Assembly (NCBI RefSeq): GCF_003116835.1
Contig: NZ_BFFO01000002.1
Coordinates: 176,102 to 240,101, forward strand
Length of the DNA: 64,000 nt
Direction: 5' to 3'
From: Lactococcus termiticola
Lineage (GTDB): Bacteria; Bacillota; Bacilli; Lactobacillales; Streptococcaceae
The notes under the pieces are model-generated. The model saw nothing but the letters and a program-made list of their open reading frames with translations, was not told where the DNA came from and did not search any database. The translations under genes were made by a program, and so were the position numbers. This document shows positions 1 through 8,582 of the stretch, in pieces. Within the stretch, counting starts at the first letter, position 1. Each line of letters opens with the position of its first letter.

Positions 1-1
1 T

Positions 2-925
2 GAGTCAGCCTCTAACTCATCAAGTGAGAGCCAGTCTAATGACCCTAGCGATTCTGCTTCAAATTCTGAAAGCAGTAGTATTTCAAACTCCATCTCTGAG
101 TCTACGTCAGCTTCTAAGTCTGACAGCGACAGTCGCTCAAACGATGCTAGCTCAAGTGAATCTGCTTCGCTTTCAACTTCAAGCTCGCTTTCAAACTCCA
201 TCAGTAAGAGTCAGTCAGCCAGTCAATCCTTGAGCACTAGCGAGTCTAACCGTGACAGCCAGAGCGATTCCGCTTCAAACTCAAGCAGTAGCTCAACATC
301 AAGCAGTCTGAGCGACAGCAAGTCAGCCTCTGAATCAAGCTCGAACTCAGCATCAAGCAGTCTGTCATCATCCTTGAGTAGCTCATTGTCGACGTCTGAG
401 TCATTGTCAAATAATGACAGTCGTAGCCTGTCAGCCTCTACATCGATGAGTGACTCAATGTCAGACATGAACAGTGAGAGTGACTCGGCGAGCCTGTCGA
501 CCTCAAGTTCACTGTCCAATAGTGGTTCGGATTCAGTTTCTCGGTCCTTGAGTCAGAGTTTGAGTACTAGTAAGTCGTCTAGCTTGTCTAGTAGTACTTC
601 TACGAGTCTTTCGTTGAGTGGTTCTACAAGTGCTTCTACAAGTCTTTCTACAAGTGAGTCGACAAGCCTCTCATTGAGTGCCTCAAGCAGTCTCTCGACG
701 AGCACCTCGACAAGTCTTTCATTGAGCACATCAATCAGTCTTTCTGAAGCGGATGTCCTGGATAATCACACCCTCCCAGACACAGCTTACGCTAGTAATC
801 AAAACCTCCTCCCAGACACCGGCGAAGAAAGCAACTCAGCCACAGGTCTCGGCCTCTTAGGCATGGCAGGAGCTATCGGACTCCTTCTTGCCAAGAGAAA
901 GAAAAAAGAAGATAAGGAAGGATAA
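2..925 (+). CDS. Serine-rich-repeat wall-anchored adhesin, C-terminal part only
   Basis: The reading frame is already open at the left edge, so only the last 307 residues are present. Nearly all of it is SxS dipeptide repeat (S alternating with L, A, T, D, E, N or K) up to about residue 250. A sortase region follows: LPDTA, then LPDTGEE 17 residues later, a hydrophobic segment and the basic tail KRKKK. This is the C-terminus of a glycosylated adhesin that would be exported by the SecA2/SecY2 system encoded 5 kb downstream. The C-terminal 30 residues and a stretch around [13 protein letters not shown] closely match the large SRR adhesin at 17680, so the two are paralogues. The binding head lies outside the window and its ligand cannot be judged. 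Confidence 0.93.
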   Translation, partial: ESASNSSSESQSNDPSDSASNSESSSISNSISESTSASKSDSDSRSNDASSSESASLSTSSSLSNSISKSQSASQSLSTSESNRDSQSDSASNSSSSSTSSSLSDSKSASESSSNSASSSLSSSLSSSLSTSESLSNNDSRSLSASTSMSDSMSDMNSESDSASLSTSSSLSNSGSDSVSRSLSQSLSTSKSSSLSSSTSTSLSLSGSTSASTSLSTSESTSLSLSASSSLSTSTSTSLSLSTSISLSEADVLDNHTLPDTAYASNQNLLPDTGEESNSATGLGLLGMAGAIGLLLAKRKKKEDKEG

Positions 926-961
926 AATTCTTAACTTCTCGTCAAAGCAGTATCATAAAGG

Positions 962-986
962 ACCAAGCCTAGCTTGGCTCTTTTTG
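962..986 (+). terminator. Rho-independent terminator after the SRR gene
   Basis: A CCAAGC/GCTTGG stem with a 3-base loop is followed by a T-run, 37 bases after the adhesin stop codon. Its T-run touches the queG -10 box. Confidence 0.75.
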
Positions 987-993
987 TTATAAT
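985..993 (+). promoter_or_regulatory. Extended -10 promoter of queG (leaderless start)
   Basis: TGTTATAAT is a perfect extended -10 element. Only six bases separate it from the queG ATG, so transcription should begin on or next to the A of the start codon. No Shine-Dalgarno sequence fits between them. Confidence 0.65.
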
Positions 994-999
994 AAAGAC

Positions 1000-2052
1000 A
1001 TGACCCTAAAAGAAGAAATCCAAGCTCTCGCCAGCTCCATAGGCATCCAAAAAATCGGCTTCAGTCCAGCTGATGATTTTGAGCATCTGAGGCAGTCGTT
1101 GATAGAACAAAAGGAGGCCGGTCACAGCTCGGGTTTTGAGCATCAAAACCTGGATGAACGCCTGCATCCTAAGCTGAGTCTGGAGAATGCCCGGACCATC
1201 ATCTCTGTCGCTGTAGCCTATCCGAGCAAGATACAAGAGAAGCCCGAAAAGACGGCTTATCGTCGGGGGCAGTTTTCCCGGAGCTCTTGGGGGCTGGACT
1301 ATCACGAGGTCCTGAATGCTAAGCTCAGACAGCTTGCTGAAGGGATTGAGGAGTTGGCCGGCCACTACGACTATAAGGCCATGGTGGACACAGGTGCCCT
1401 GATTGATGTCGCGGTGGCACAGAGGGCGGGCCTCGGTTTTATCGGTAAGAATGGCCTTTTGGTCACGAAAGAATACGGTTCTTACGTCTTTCTGGGCGAG
1501 CTGGTGACCAATCTGGACATCGCCCCTGACCAGGCCTTCGACTATGGTTGTGGCGACTGTCGCCGTTGTGTGGACTTTTGCCCGACAGAAGCCCTCTTGG
1601 GCGATGGCCGGCTCAATGCCAAGCGTTGTCTGAGCTTTCAGACCCAGGCCAAGGGGGCAATGCCGGAGGAATTTCGAGAGAAAATCAAGACGACAATTTA
1701 TGGCTGCGACATCTGTCAGATGGTCTGTCCCTATAACAAGGGCATCGACAGCCATTTCACAGCTGAGATGGAGCCTGACCCTGAGTTGGCCCAGCCGGAG
1801 TTGTTGCCCCTGCTTGATTTATCTAATAAGCAGTTTAAGGAAAAATTTGGCCAGGTCGCTGGTAGCTGGCGGGGCAAGAACCCCATCCAGCGGAATGCCA
1901 TCTATGCTCTGGGCAATATCAATGACAAGTCGGCCCTGCCAAGGTTGGCTGAACTGGCTGAGAACGACCCGAGGGACGATATCCGTGAAGCCGCCCAGTG
2001 GTCCATCCAGAAAATATTGGCTGGAAAAAAGCCTAGAAATGTGATAAAATAG
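1000..2052 (+). CDS. queG: Epoxyqueuosine reductase QueG
   Basis: 350 residues, normal length for QueG, the cobalamin- and iron-sulphur-dependent cytosolic enzyme that reduces epoxyqueuosine to queuosine at tRNA position 34. Two ferredoxin-type clusters are visible: CGDCRRCVDFCP near residue 184 and CDICQMVCP near 236. The C-terminal 70 residues resemble the HEAT-like repeat found in QueG (AIYALGNINDKSALPRLAEL). The ATG is placed directly after an extended -10 box, so the gene looks leaderless. prfB starts six bases after its stop, so the two are probably co-transcribed. Confidence 0.93.
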   Translation: MTLKEEIQALASSIGIQKIGFSPADDFEHLRQSLIEQKEAGHSSGFEHQNLDERLHPKLSLENARTIISVAVAYPSKIQEKPEKTAYRRGQFSRSSWGLDYHEVLNAKLRQLAEGIEELAGHYDYKAMVDTGALIDVAVAQRAGLGFIGKNGLLVTKEYGSYVFLGELVTNLDIAPDQAFDYGCGDCRRCVDFCPTEALLGDGRLNAKRCLSFQTQAKGAMPEEFREKIKTTIYGCDICQMVCPYNKGIDSHFTAEMEPDPELAQPELLPLLDLSNKQFKEKFGQVAGSWRGKNPIQRNAIYALGNINDKSALPRLAELAENDPRDDIREAAQWSIQKILAGKKPRNVIK

Positions 2053-2058
2053 GGAACT

Positions 2059-3156
2059 ATGGAATTATCAGAAATTAGAAATAAACTGGAGGCTTACTCA
2101 GAAAAAGTCGATGATTTTAGAGGCTCACTCGACCTCGACCGGCTTGAAGAAGAGATTGCCCTCTTTGAAAATGATATGGCCCAGCCTGACTTTTGGAATG
2201 ACCAGGCGGCCGCCCAAAAGGTCATCGATGAATCGAATGTCCTCAAGCAAAAGCATGACAACTTTGTCTCGATGGCGAGTCTTTTAGAGGATAGCCAGGT
2301 CATGCTAGAGATGCTCCAAGAGGAGCCTGACGAGGATATGCAGGCCGAGCTGGAAGAGAACGTCGAGCGTCTTGAAAAGGAAATCGAGACCTACGAACTG
2401 AATATTCTCCTCAACCAGCCCTATGACCACATGAACGCCATCCTGGAAATCCATCCAGGCTCAGGCGGGACCGAGTCTCAGGATTGGGCCAGCATGCTGA
2501 TGCGGATGTACACACGCTGGGGCGAGGCCCATGGCTTCAAGGTCGAGATCCTCGACTATCAAGATGGCGATGTGGCCGGTCTCAAGTCCGTGACGATTCG
2601 TTTTGTTGGCCACAATGCTTACGGCTTCCTCCGCTCTGAAAAGGGTGTCCATCGCCTGGTCCGTGTGTCGCCATTTGACAGTCAAAATCGCCGTCACACC
2701 AGCTTCACCTCGGTCGATGTGATGCCAGAGCTTGACGACACGATTGAAGTCGAAATTTCTAAGAATGACCTCAAGCGGGATGTCTTCCACGCCGGTGGTG
2801 CTGGTGGACAGAACGTCAATAAGGTCACGACCGGTGTCCGCTATACCCACATTCCGACCGGCATTGTCGTCCAGTCGACCATCGACCGGACCCAGTATGG
2901 TAATGATGCGATTGCATTGAATATGCTGAAATCTAAGCTCATGCAGGTTGAACAGGAGAAGAAGCAGGCCGAAGTCGACGAGCTCCGAGGCGACCAATCC
3001 GACATTTCCTGGGGTTCTCAGATTCGCTCCTATGTCTTTATGCCTTATCAGCTCGTGAAGGATACTCGCACCGAGTATGAAACAGGCCAAATCGATAAGG
3101 TTATGGATGGGGATTTGGATGGCTTTATTCATGCTTACCTACGTTGGAAAATGTAG
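2059..3156 (+). CDS. prfB: Peptide chain release factor 2
   Basis: 365 residues. RF2 recognises UGA and UAA stop codons on the ribosome and triggers peptide release. The specificity motif SPF ([15 protein letters not shown]) and the catalytic GGQ ([11 protein letters not shown]) are both present, in the form usual for streptococci. Many bacteria need a programmed +1 frameshift at an in-frame UGA around codon 25. Here the equivalent stretch ([13 protein letters not shown]) reads straight through with no UGA, so that autoregulation is absent. It follows queG by six bases. No clear strong Shine-Dalgarno site is visible, which suggests translational coupling. Confidence 0.96.
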   Translation: MELSEIRNKLEAYSEKVDDFRGSLDLDRLEEEIALFENDMAQPDFWNDQAAAQKVIDESNVLKQKHDNFVSMASLLEDSQVMLEMLQEEPDEDMQAELEENVERLEKEIETYELNILLNQPYDHMNAILEIHPGSGGTESQDWASMLMRMYTRWGEAHGFKVEILDYQDGDVAGLKSVTIRFVGHNAYGFLRSEKGVHRLVRVSPFDSQNRRHTSFTSVDVMPELDDTIEVEISKNDLKRDVFHAGGAGGQNVNKVTTGVRYTHIPTGIVVQSTIDRTQYGNDAIALNMLKSKLMQVEQEKKQAEVDELRGDQSDISWGSQIRSYVFMPYQLVKDTRTEYETGQIDKVMDGDLDGFIHAYLRWKM

Positions 3157-3224
3157 ACTTGGGAATGGGGCTGAGCTCTGAATGCGACCAAAGGAAGTAT
3201 TCAGAGCCATCCCCATCCAAGTCT
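3155..3224. repeat. 70-base imperfect hairpin directly after prfB
   Basis: Arms beginning AGACTTGGG and ending CCAAGTCT pair over about 26 bases with small bulges and enclose a loop of about 14 bases. The left arm begins inside the prfB stop codon. It could end the transcript, though no T-run follows. It is the first of several palindromes filling 3155-3640. Confidence 0.7.
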
Positions 3225-3226
3225 AT

Positions 3227-3287
3227 CGGCGGATAAGGAAAACGTAGTTTTCCTCCTTGTCCATGTAGCTTTAGGCCTGGACCGCCG
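3227..3287. repeat. Branched (two-hairpin) palindrome
   Basis: CGGCGG and CCGCCG at the ends can pair and enclose two smaller hairpins, AGGAAAAC-GTA-GTTTTCCT and GTCCA...TGGAC. This is a three-way-junction shape. No coding frame is convincing here. Confidence 0.55.
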
Positions 3288-3296
3288 TTCCCTTCC

Positions 3297-3416
3297 GGAA
3301 ATTCTGAAAAATCACTGTGAGGCCGCAAGCGAACGGCCTTGCCGTTCCATTGCTAAATGGCGAGCCCTAGCGGTCTCGCCATTTGCCGTTTTTCACAGCG
3401 ATTTTTCAGAATTTCC
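3297..3416 (+). repeat. Palindromic repeat family, copy 1
   Basis: The outer arms (GGAAATTCTGAAAAATC..., 24 bases) pair with one mismatch. Between them are GCAAGC, then CATTGCTAA, a 7-base stem ATGGCGAG/CTCGCCAT closing the loop CCCTAGCGGT, then TTGCC. The same constant motifs in the same order, with different paired arms, recur at 45405 and, inverted, at 48886. The remainder of the gap (3417-3806) is AT-rich apart from the palindrome at 3585 and the ftsE promoter. Confidence 0.8.
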
Positions 3417-3584
3417 TCCACTGCACTCCTGCCAAACAATTTAGCGTTTTACTAATCATGTTATGTAAAACCTAGGCTTTTGCTTGTTAATAAATGCTTC
3501 AAACAGAGAGTTAATTAAAAATTATTACAATAAAATATTATGTAATTTCTTTCTGCCCCAAAACTTCTAAGCGAAACGCAGCGT

Positions 3585-3638
3585 GTGAAACTCATCGGCA
3601 AATTAGTACAAAGACCATGGTTGGCTGATGAGTTTCAC
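3585..3638. repeat. Inverted repeat
   Basis: GTGAAACTCATCGGC pairs with GCTGATGAGTTTCAC across about 24 bases. It is unrelated in sequence to the copy-1 family. No T-run follows, so it is not an ordinary terminator. Confidence 0.65.
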
Positions 3639-3756
3639 CTCGAGCGGAGTGAAGCGACTCAACGGAAAAGTCCCCATCAAAGAAGCTTCACGAATCCCAA
3701 TAGTACAGAAGCTACCGCTAAGGCAAATCCAACCCCTAGAAAAAACACAAAGAATT

Positions 3757-3765
3757 TGTTATAAT
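3757..3765 (+). promoter_or_regulatory. Extended -10 promoter of ftsEX
   Basis: TGTTATAAT lies 42 bases before the ftsE ATG, leaving an untranslated leader of about 35 bases that includes the ribosome site AGGAAGG. Confidence 0.6.
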
Positions 3766-3806
3766 ACCAGAGATACGGGATATTTCCCTAATATAGGAAG
3801 GTAACA

Positions 3807-4499
3807 ATGAGTATTATTAGCTTAAGTAATGTGACCAAAAAGTACTCTAACGGGACAACAGCCCTCCGCAATATTAACCTGGAGATTGAACCAGGCGAAT
3901 TTGCCTATATTGTTGGACCGTCAGGTGCTGGTAAGTCAACATTCATCAAACTTCTCTATAGAGAACTTAAAATTGACAGGGGCACTGGCCATGTGGCGAG
4001 ATATGACCTTGCCAAGCTTAAAAAACGGGACGTGCCAAAGCTTCGCCGCTCTGTCGGCGTCGTCTTTCAGGACTACAAGCTCCTGCCTAAGAAGACCGTC
4101 TTTGAAAACATCGCCTACGCCATGGAAGTGGTCGGCAAACGCCCACGCGAAATCAAAAAGCGGGTCAATGAAGTCCTTGACCTGGTTGGCCTCAAGCACA
4201 AGATTCGTTCATTCCCAAATGAACTCTCTGGTGGTGAGCAACAACGTGTGGCCATCGCCCGCTCGATTGCCAATGCGCCTAAGGTCTTGATTGCAGACGA
4301 ACCTACAGGGAATCTGGACCCAGAAAACTCATGGGAAATCATGAACCTTCTGGAAAAGATCAACCTTCAGGGGACGACTGTCCTCATGGCGACCCACAAC
4401 TCGCAGATCGTGAACACCCTGCGTCACCGGGTCATTGCGATTGAAAACGGCCGTATTGTCCGTGACCAAGTGGAAGGAGATTATGGCTACGATGATTAG
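3807..4499 (+). CDS. ftsE: Cell-division ATP-binding protein FtsE
   Basis: 230 residues, the usual FtsE size. It is the cytosolic ATPase of the FtsEX complex, which couples the division machinery to peptidoglycan hydrolases such as PcsB. Visible motifs are Walker [10 protein letters not shown] (residues 37-45), the ABC signature [15 protein letters not shown] (about 140), Walker [14 protein letters not shown] (about 160) and the switch histidine in MATHNSQ. AGGAAGG precedes the ATG. It overlaps ftsX by 17 bases. Confidence 0.97.
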   Translation: MSIISLSNVTKKYSNGTTALRNINLEIEPGEFAYIVGPSGAGKSTFIKLLYRELKIDRGTGHVARYDLAKLKKRDVPKLRRSVGVVFQDYKLLPKKTVFENIAYAMEVVGKRPREIKKRVNEVLDLVGLKHKIRSFPNELSGGEQQRVAIARSIANAPKVLIADEPTGNLDPENSWEIMNLLEKINLQGTTVLMATHNSQIVNTLRHRVIAIENGRIVRDQVEGDYGYDD

Positions 4500-5427
4500 A
4501 AATTTCTTTAAGCATCTTCTGGAATCTCTGAAGAACCTGCGTCGTAACAGTTGGATGACCGTAGCGGCCGTTTCTTCTGTAATGATCACACTGATTTTGG
4601 TCGGTGGCTTCCTGTCGATTATCTTGAACACCCGCCAAATCACAGAAGATATTACCAACAATGTGCGGATTTCTGCCTACATGAATCTGAATGTCCATGA
4701 CCAGCAGGCTAAACTGCAGGATCCAAAGGACACGCACAAGACGATTGAAAACAAGAACTACCGTAAGATTTACAATGAAATAAAGGGGATTAACCATGTA
4801 GAGAAGATTACCTTCTCAAGCAAGGACCAGCAGCTCAAAGACTTGACTGCAGCCCTCGGTGACACCTGGAACCTCTATCAGGGCGATGCCAATCCCCTTT
4901 ATGATGTCTATGTGGTCGAGGTGGACAAGCCAGCGAACGTGAAGACGGTCGCAGCTGAAATCGCTAAGGTCGCTGGCATTAATAAGGCCGATTACGGCGG
5001 AGCAAGCTCGCAAAAGCTCTTTAAGATCAACAACCTGGTGCAGACCTGGGGTTTGGTCATTGCCGTGCTCTTGCTCTTGATTGCGGTCTTCCTGATTTCA
5101 AACACCATCCGGATCACCATCATGAGTCGTCAGCGTGAGATTCAAATCATGCGTCTGGTCGGGGCCAAGAATTCTTATATCCGCTGGCCTTTCTTCCTTG
5201 AAGGGGCTTGGGTGGGACTCTTGGGTGCGATTATTCCTAGCCTCCTGGTTGCCTGGCTTTATGGTTTGGCCTTTGCCAGCTTTACGCCAGCCCTTCATAG
5301 CAGTCATTTGTCGATGATTCATCCGAATAGCTTTATTCCTTTGATTATCGTTATTATGGTTGTCATCGGGGTATTGATTGGTGCCTTTGGTTCGATTTTG
5401 TCAATGCGTCGATTCTTGAAAGTATAA
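4483..5427 (+). CDS. ftsX: Cell-division membrane protein FtsX
   Basis: 314 residues with the FtsX layout: a first membrane segment (VAAVSSVMITLILVGGFL), an extracellular domain of about 130 residues, then three membrane segments at the C-terminus. It is the membrane partner of FtsE and passes division signals to extracellular wall hydrolases. I start it at the ATG after GAAGGAGAT. An earlier in-frame ATG at 4435 lacks a ribosome site and lies deep inside ftsE. Confidence 0.95.
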   Translation: MATMIRNFFKHLLESLKNLRRNSWMTVAAVSSVMITLILVGGFLSIILNTRQITEDITNNVRISAYMNLNVHDQQAKLQDPKDTHKTIENKNYRKIYNEIKGINHVEKITFSSKDQQLKDLTAALGDTWNLYQGDANPLYDVYVVEVDKPANVKTVAAEIAKVAGINKADYGGASSQKLFKINNLVQTWGLVIAVLLLLIAVFLISNTIRITIMSRQREIQIMRLVGAKNSYIRWPFFLEGAWVGLLGAIIPSLLVAWLYGLAFASFTPALHSSHLSMIHPNSFIPLIIVIMVVIGVLIGAFGSILSMRRFLKV

Positions 5428-5431
5428 AAAT

Positions 5432-5463
5432 AAAAAAAGTTCTCGTTTTCGAGGCTTTTTTTC
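5432..5463 (+). terminator. Terminator after ftsX
   Basis: A short CTCG/CGAG stem is flanked by an A-run and a T-run. It lies just past the ftsX stop. Confidence 0.55.
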
Positions 5464-5611
5464 TATGCATTAAATTGTCCGGGATGAAAATTATCATCTG
5501 AAAAATATCAAGCCAAGCAAATTTCGCTCTCTAATATTAAATTTTGACGACAATTCTGAAAGCCTTGTCTTCCTCTATTTAACAGGAAAACACTCGCTTT
5601 TTTAGACAAAA

Positions 5612-5620
5612 TGTTATAAA
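5612..5620 (+). promoter_or_regulatory. Extended -10 promoter of rluE and possibly the accessory Sec operon
   Basis: TGTTATAAA ends ten bases before the rluE ATG, leaving a leader of only about four bases and no ribosome site. No other promoter is obvious before secA2, so this may also drive the secretion locus. Confidence 0.5.
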
Positions 5621-5630
5621 ATAGAAACAG

Positions 5631-6164
5631 ATGATTATAATATTCAATAAACCCTTTAATGTTCTGACGAAGTTCACAGATGAAGAAGGACGGGCGACCC
5701 TGAAGGACTATATTGACATTCCGAATGTCTATGCGGCAGGGCGTCTGGATAAGGATAGTGAGGGCCTGCTCTTGCTGACGGATGATGGCCGGCTTAACCA
5801 CCGCTTGACTGACCCTAAATCAAAATCATATAAGACCTATGTCGTACAGGTCGAAGGCGAGATGACGGAAAAGGCTGTACAACAACTGCAAGCCGGTGTC
5901 ATCCTCAAGGATGGCAAGACCCTTCCTGCCAGGGCTAGGCTCATCGCTGAGCCCGACTGGCTCTGGGAGCGGACCCCTCCAATTAGAGAACGCAAGAACA
6001 TTCCGACCAGCTGGTTGGAGCTTCAAATTAAAGAAGGTAAAAACCGCCAAGTCAGAAGAATGACGGCTGCTGTCGGCTTTCCGACCCTGAGGCTCATCCG
6101 GACCGGGATTGGCAACTATAGACTAGACGGGCTTAAGCCCGGCCACTACAAGCTTTTGAAATAA
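5631..6164 (+). CDS. rluE: 23S rRNA pseudouridine synthase RluE
   Basis: 177 residues, matching the short RsuA/RluB-family members that lack an S4 domain. The catalytic motif [14 protein letters not shown] holds the nucleophilic Asp. The segments [16 protein letters not shown] and [21 protein letters not shown] are strongly RluE-like, the E. coli enzyme that modifies position 2457 of 23S rRNA. The gene appears nearly leaderless. secA2 begins 30 bases after its stop, so it may head the accessory Sec transcript although its role is unrelated. Confidence 0.9.
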   Translation: MIIIFNKPFNVLTKFTDEEGRATLKDYIDIPNVYAAGRLDKDSEGLLLLTDDGRLNHRLTDPKSKSYKTYVVQVEGEMTEKAVQQLQAGVILKDGKTLPARARLIAEPDWLWERTPPIRERKNIPTSWLELQIKEGKNRQVRRMTAAVGFPTLRLIRTGIGNYRLDGLKPGHYKLLK

Positions 6165-6194
6165 CGAATATGGATAGGATAAGGACGAGTCCCT

Positions 6195-8561
6195 ATGCTA
6201 GATAAGAAAAAAAGAAAATATCGCAAACTCCTCAAGGCTGTGCGGGCACTGGCTCCTAAGTATCTGGATATGACGGATGCTGAGCTCCAGATGCAGACTC
6301 AGCTTTTTCGTGAGCGGCTGGATAACGGCGAGAGCCTAGAGAAGCTCCTGCCTGAGGCCTATGCGGTCTGTATTGAGGCTGACAAGCGGGTGCTGGGGCT
6401 GGACCCTTATGATGTCCAAGTCCTGGCCGGGATTGCCCTCTTTTTCGGGACTATCACTGAGATGAAGACTGGAGAAGGTAAGACGCTGACGGCGACCATG
6501 CCGACTTATCTCCGTGGCCTGGCAGGTCCCGGTAATTTTGTCGTGACCTCAAACGAATACCTGGCCTGGCGGGATGCGGAGAATGTCGGGAAGGTCTATC
6601 GCTTCCTTGGCCTCTCTGTCGCTGTCGGTGCCCAGAAATCCGACTTTGACCAGGACATTGACAAGAAAGAAGCCTACAACTCTGACATTGTCTATACGAC
6701 GCACTCAGCCCTGGGCTTTGACTATCTGCTGGATAACTTGGCTGTGACCAAGGAGAAGCAGTACCTGCACCCCTTCAAGTTTGTCTTGATTGATGAGGTC
6801 GATTCAATCCTGCTTGACATGGCTCAGACACCCCTGATTATCTCAGGGGCTCCCAAGCTCCAGTCCAATCTTTCTAAGCTAGCTGATAAATTTATCAAGA
6901 GTCTTGTCGAAGACGAAGAATACGAGCTCTCAGAAGACAAAAAGCTGGTCTGGTTCCTGGAAGACGGAATTGCCAAGGCTGAGGACTACTTCAGTGTCAA
7001 GGACATCCTCTCTGAGGAAAACGCTCCCTTGTACCGTCGGCTGGTCCTGGCCCTCAAGGCCAACCATGTCCACCGGGCCAATCGAGACTATGTGGTCTAT
7101 AATGGCGAGATTCTTCTCCTTGACGAAATGAACGGTCGGAAGTTAGAGGGGACCAAGCTCCAAGGCGGGATGCACCAGGCCCTCGAAGCTAAAGAAGGAC
7201 TGGACATCACAGAAGAGACCCGCTCCATGGGTTCTGTAACCTATCAGAACCTCTTTAAGATGTTTGAGGTTCTCTCTGGGATGACAGGGACGGCGATGAC
7301 CGATGCCGACGAGCTTCGGGACACCTATGATGTCGACGTTATGGCCATGCCGACCCACCGGCCAATCTTGCGGAAAGACCACGATGAAAAGGTCTTTGCC
7401 CACCATAAGATGAAAATCCTGGACAGTCTTGACCTGGTCAAGGCCATTCGTGAGACAGAACGCCCTATCTTGATTGCGACGGGTTCTGTCTCTAAGTCCT
7501 ATCTCTACTCCATGCTCCTTTTGGACCACCGGATTCCACATAGCCTACTCAACGCCTCAACGGCTTCAAAAGAAGCCCAGATTGTCGAAGAGGCCGGAAA
7601 ACGTGGTGCTGTGACAGTTGCGACTGCCATGGCAGGACGTGGGACCGATATCAAGCTGGATGACTTTAGCCGGGAGCACGGCGGTCTCGTCGTTATCGGT
7701 ACAGAAAACATGACCTCAGAGCGGATTGACAATCAGCTCCGCGGCCGGTCTGGCCGTCAAGGCGAGCCTGGGGATTCTTATTTCTTCTCGAGTCTTGAAG
7801 ACCAGATTGTTGTCGAAAACGCCCCTGACTGGGTTCGCAAGTACCGCAAGAAGCTGGAAAGCGACAGCAAGTACCAGGACAGAGAAGAACACCTGACCCG
7901 GCCGAAATATGCCCGACTTGTCAAAAAGTCTCAAAAGAACAAGAAGAACCAAGACGTCCAAAGTCGTAAGGAAACCCTCGACTATGACGATATTACCAGC
8001 GTCCTGAGGAATCGGATTTATGACGCCCGAAACATGATCATGGAGGCGGATTCTCAGACCCTCGAGTTTCTCATCATTGACAGTGTCAACCATGCGGTGA
8101 CCGACCTGGCCTCTAAAAAAGAAGGGCTCACTGGCCGTGATTTCAATGCTTTTGTGACTAACAACATCGACTATGGCTATAAGGATAGCCCTTATGCCAT
8201 GGACGAGAAATTGCCGAAGAAGGCCTTTGGTGAACAGCTCTTTAAGCTGGTCGAAGAAAAATCTGTCGAGGTTTTGGCCAATCTTCAAGGCCAAGAACAA
8301 ATTGACTACTACCGGCGTGTGGTGATTCTCAGGGCCATTGATAGCCTCTGGATCGACCTGGCCGACGGTCTGGTCCAGCTCAAGTCCATCGTGTCAAACC
8401 GGACCTGGGCCCAGCACCAGCCTTTGTATGAGTTCCAGAAAGAAGCCGAACGCTATTTCTACGAGACTCGTGAAAAACTCCGTGTTGACATCATGCGGAA
8501 CTACCTGCTGTCAGAACTCTTTAGAAATCCTGACGGCTCAGTTGATGTCGAATACCCTTAA
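6195..8561 (+). CDS. secA2: Accessory Sec translocase ATPase SecA2
   Basis: 788 residues. It is the motor that drives glycosylated serine-rich adhesins through SecY2. Walker A is MKTGEGKTLTA (about residue 92), the DEAD-like box is LIDEVDSILLD, and the second motor domain carries MAGRGTDIKLDD and QLRGRSGRQGEPG. The chain ends soon after the helical scaffold domain (LLSELFRNPDGSVDVEYP), without the C-terminal zinc-binding tail of housekeeping SecA. That feature, and secY2 plus asp1-3 following, identify it as SecA2. Confidence 0.96.
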   Translation: MLDKKKRKYRKLLKAVRALAPKYLDMTDAELQMQTQLFRERLDNGESLEKLLPEAYAVCIEADKRVLGLDPYDVQVLAGIALFFGTITEMKTGEGKTLTATMPTYLRGLAGPGNFVVTSNEYLAWRDAENVGKVYRFLGLSVAVGAQKSDFDQDIDKKEAYNSDIVYTTHSALGFDYLLDNLAVTKEKQYLHPFKFVLIDEVDSILLDMAQTPLIISGAPKLQSNLSKLADKFIKSLVEDEEYELSEDKKLVWFLEDGIAKAEDYFSVKDILSEENAPLYRRLVLALKANHVHRANRDYVVYNGEILLLDEMNGRKLEGTKLQGGMHQALEAKEGLDITEETRSMGSVTYQNLFKMFEVLSGMTGTAMTDADELRDTYDVDVMAMPTHRPILRKDHDEKVFAHHKMKILDSLDLVKAIRETERPILIATGSVSKSYLYSMLLLDHRIPHSLLNASTASKEAQIVEEAGKRGAVTVATAMAGRGTDIKLDDFSREHGGLVVIGTENMTSERIDNQLRGRSGRQGEPGDSYFFSSLEDQIVVENAPDWVRKYRKKLESDSKYQDREEHLTRPKYARLVKKSQKNKKNQDVQSRKETLDYDDITSVLRNRIYDARNMIMEADSQTLEFLIIDSVNHAVTDLASKKEGLTGRDFNAFVTNNIDYGYKDSPYAMDEKLPKKAFGEQLFKLVEEKSVEVLANLQGQEQIDYYRRVVILRAIDSLWIDLADGLVQLKSIVSNRTWAQHQPLYEFQKEAERYFYETREKLRVDIMRNYLLSELFRNPDGSVDVEYP

Positions 8562-8582
8562 AGCACTAGAATTGGAGAAAAG

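Noticed and set aside
3125..3328. A 67-codon minus-strand frame after prfB
   Set aside because: It runs through two hairpins and into prfB, has no ribosome site, and is best explained by chance.
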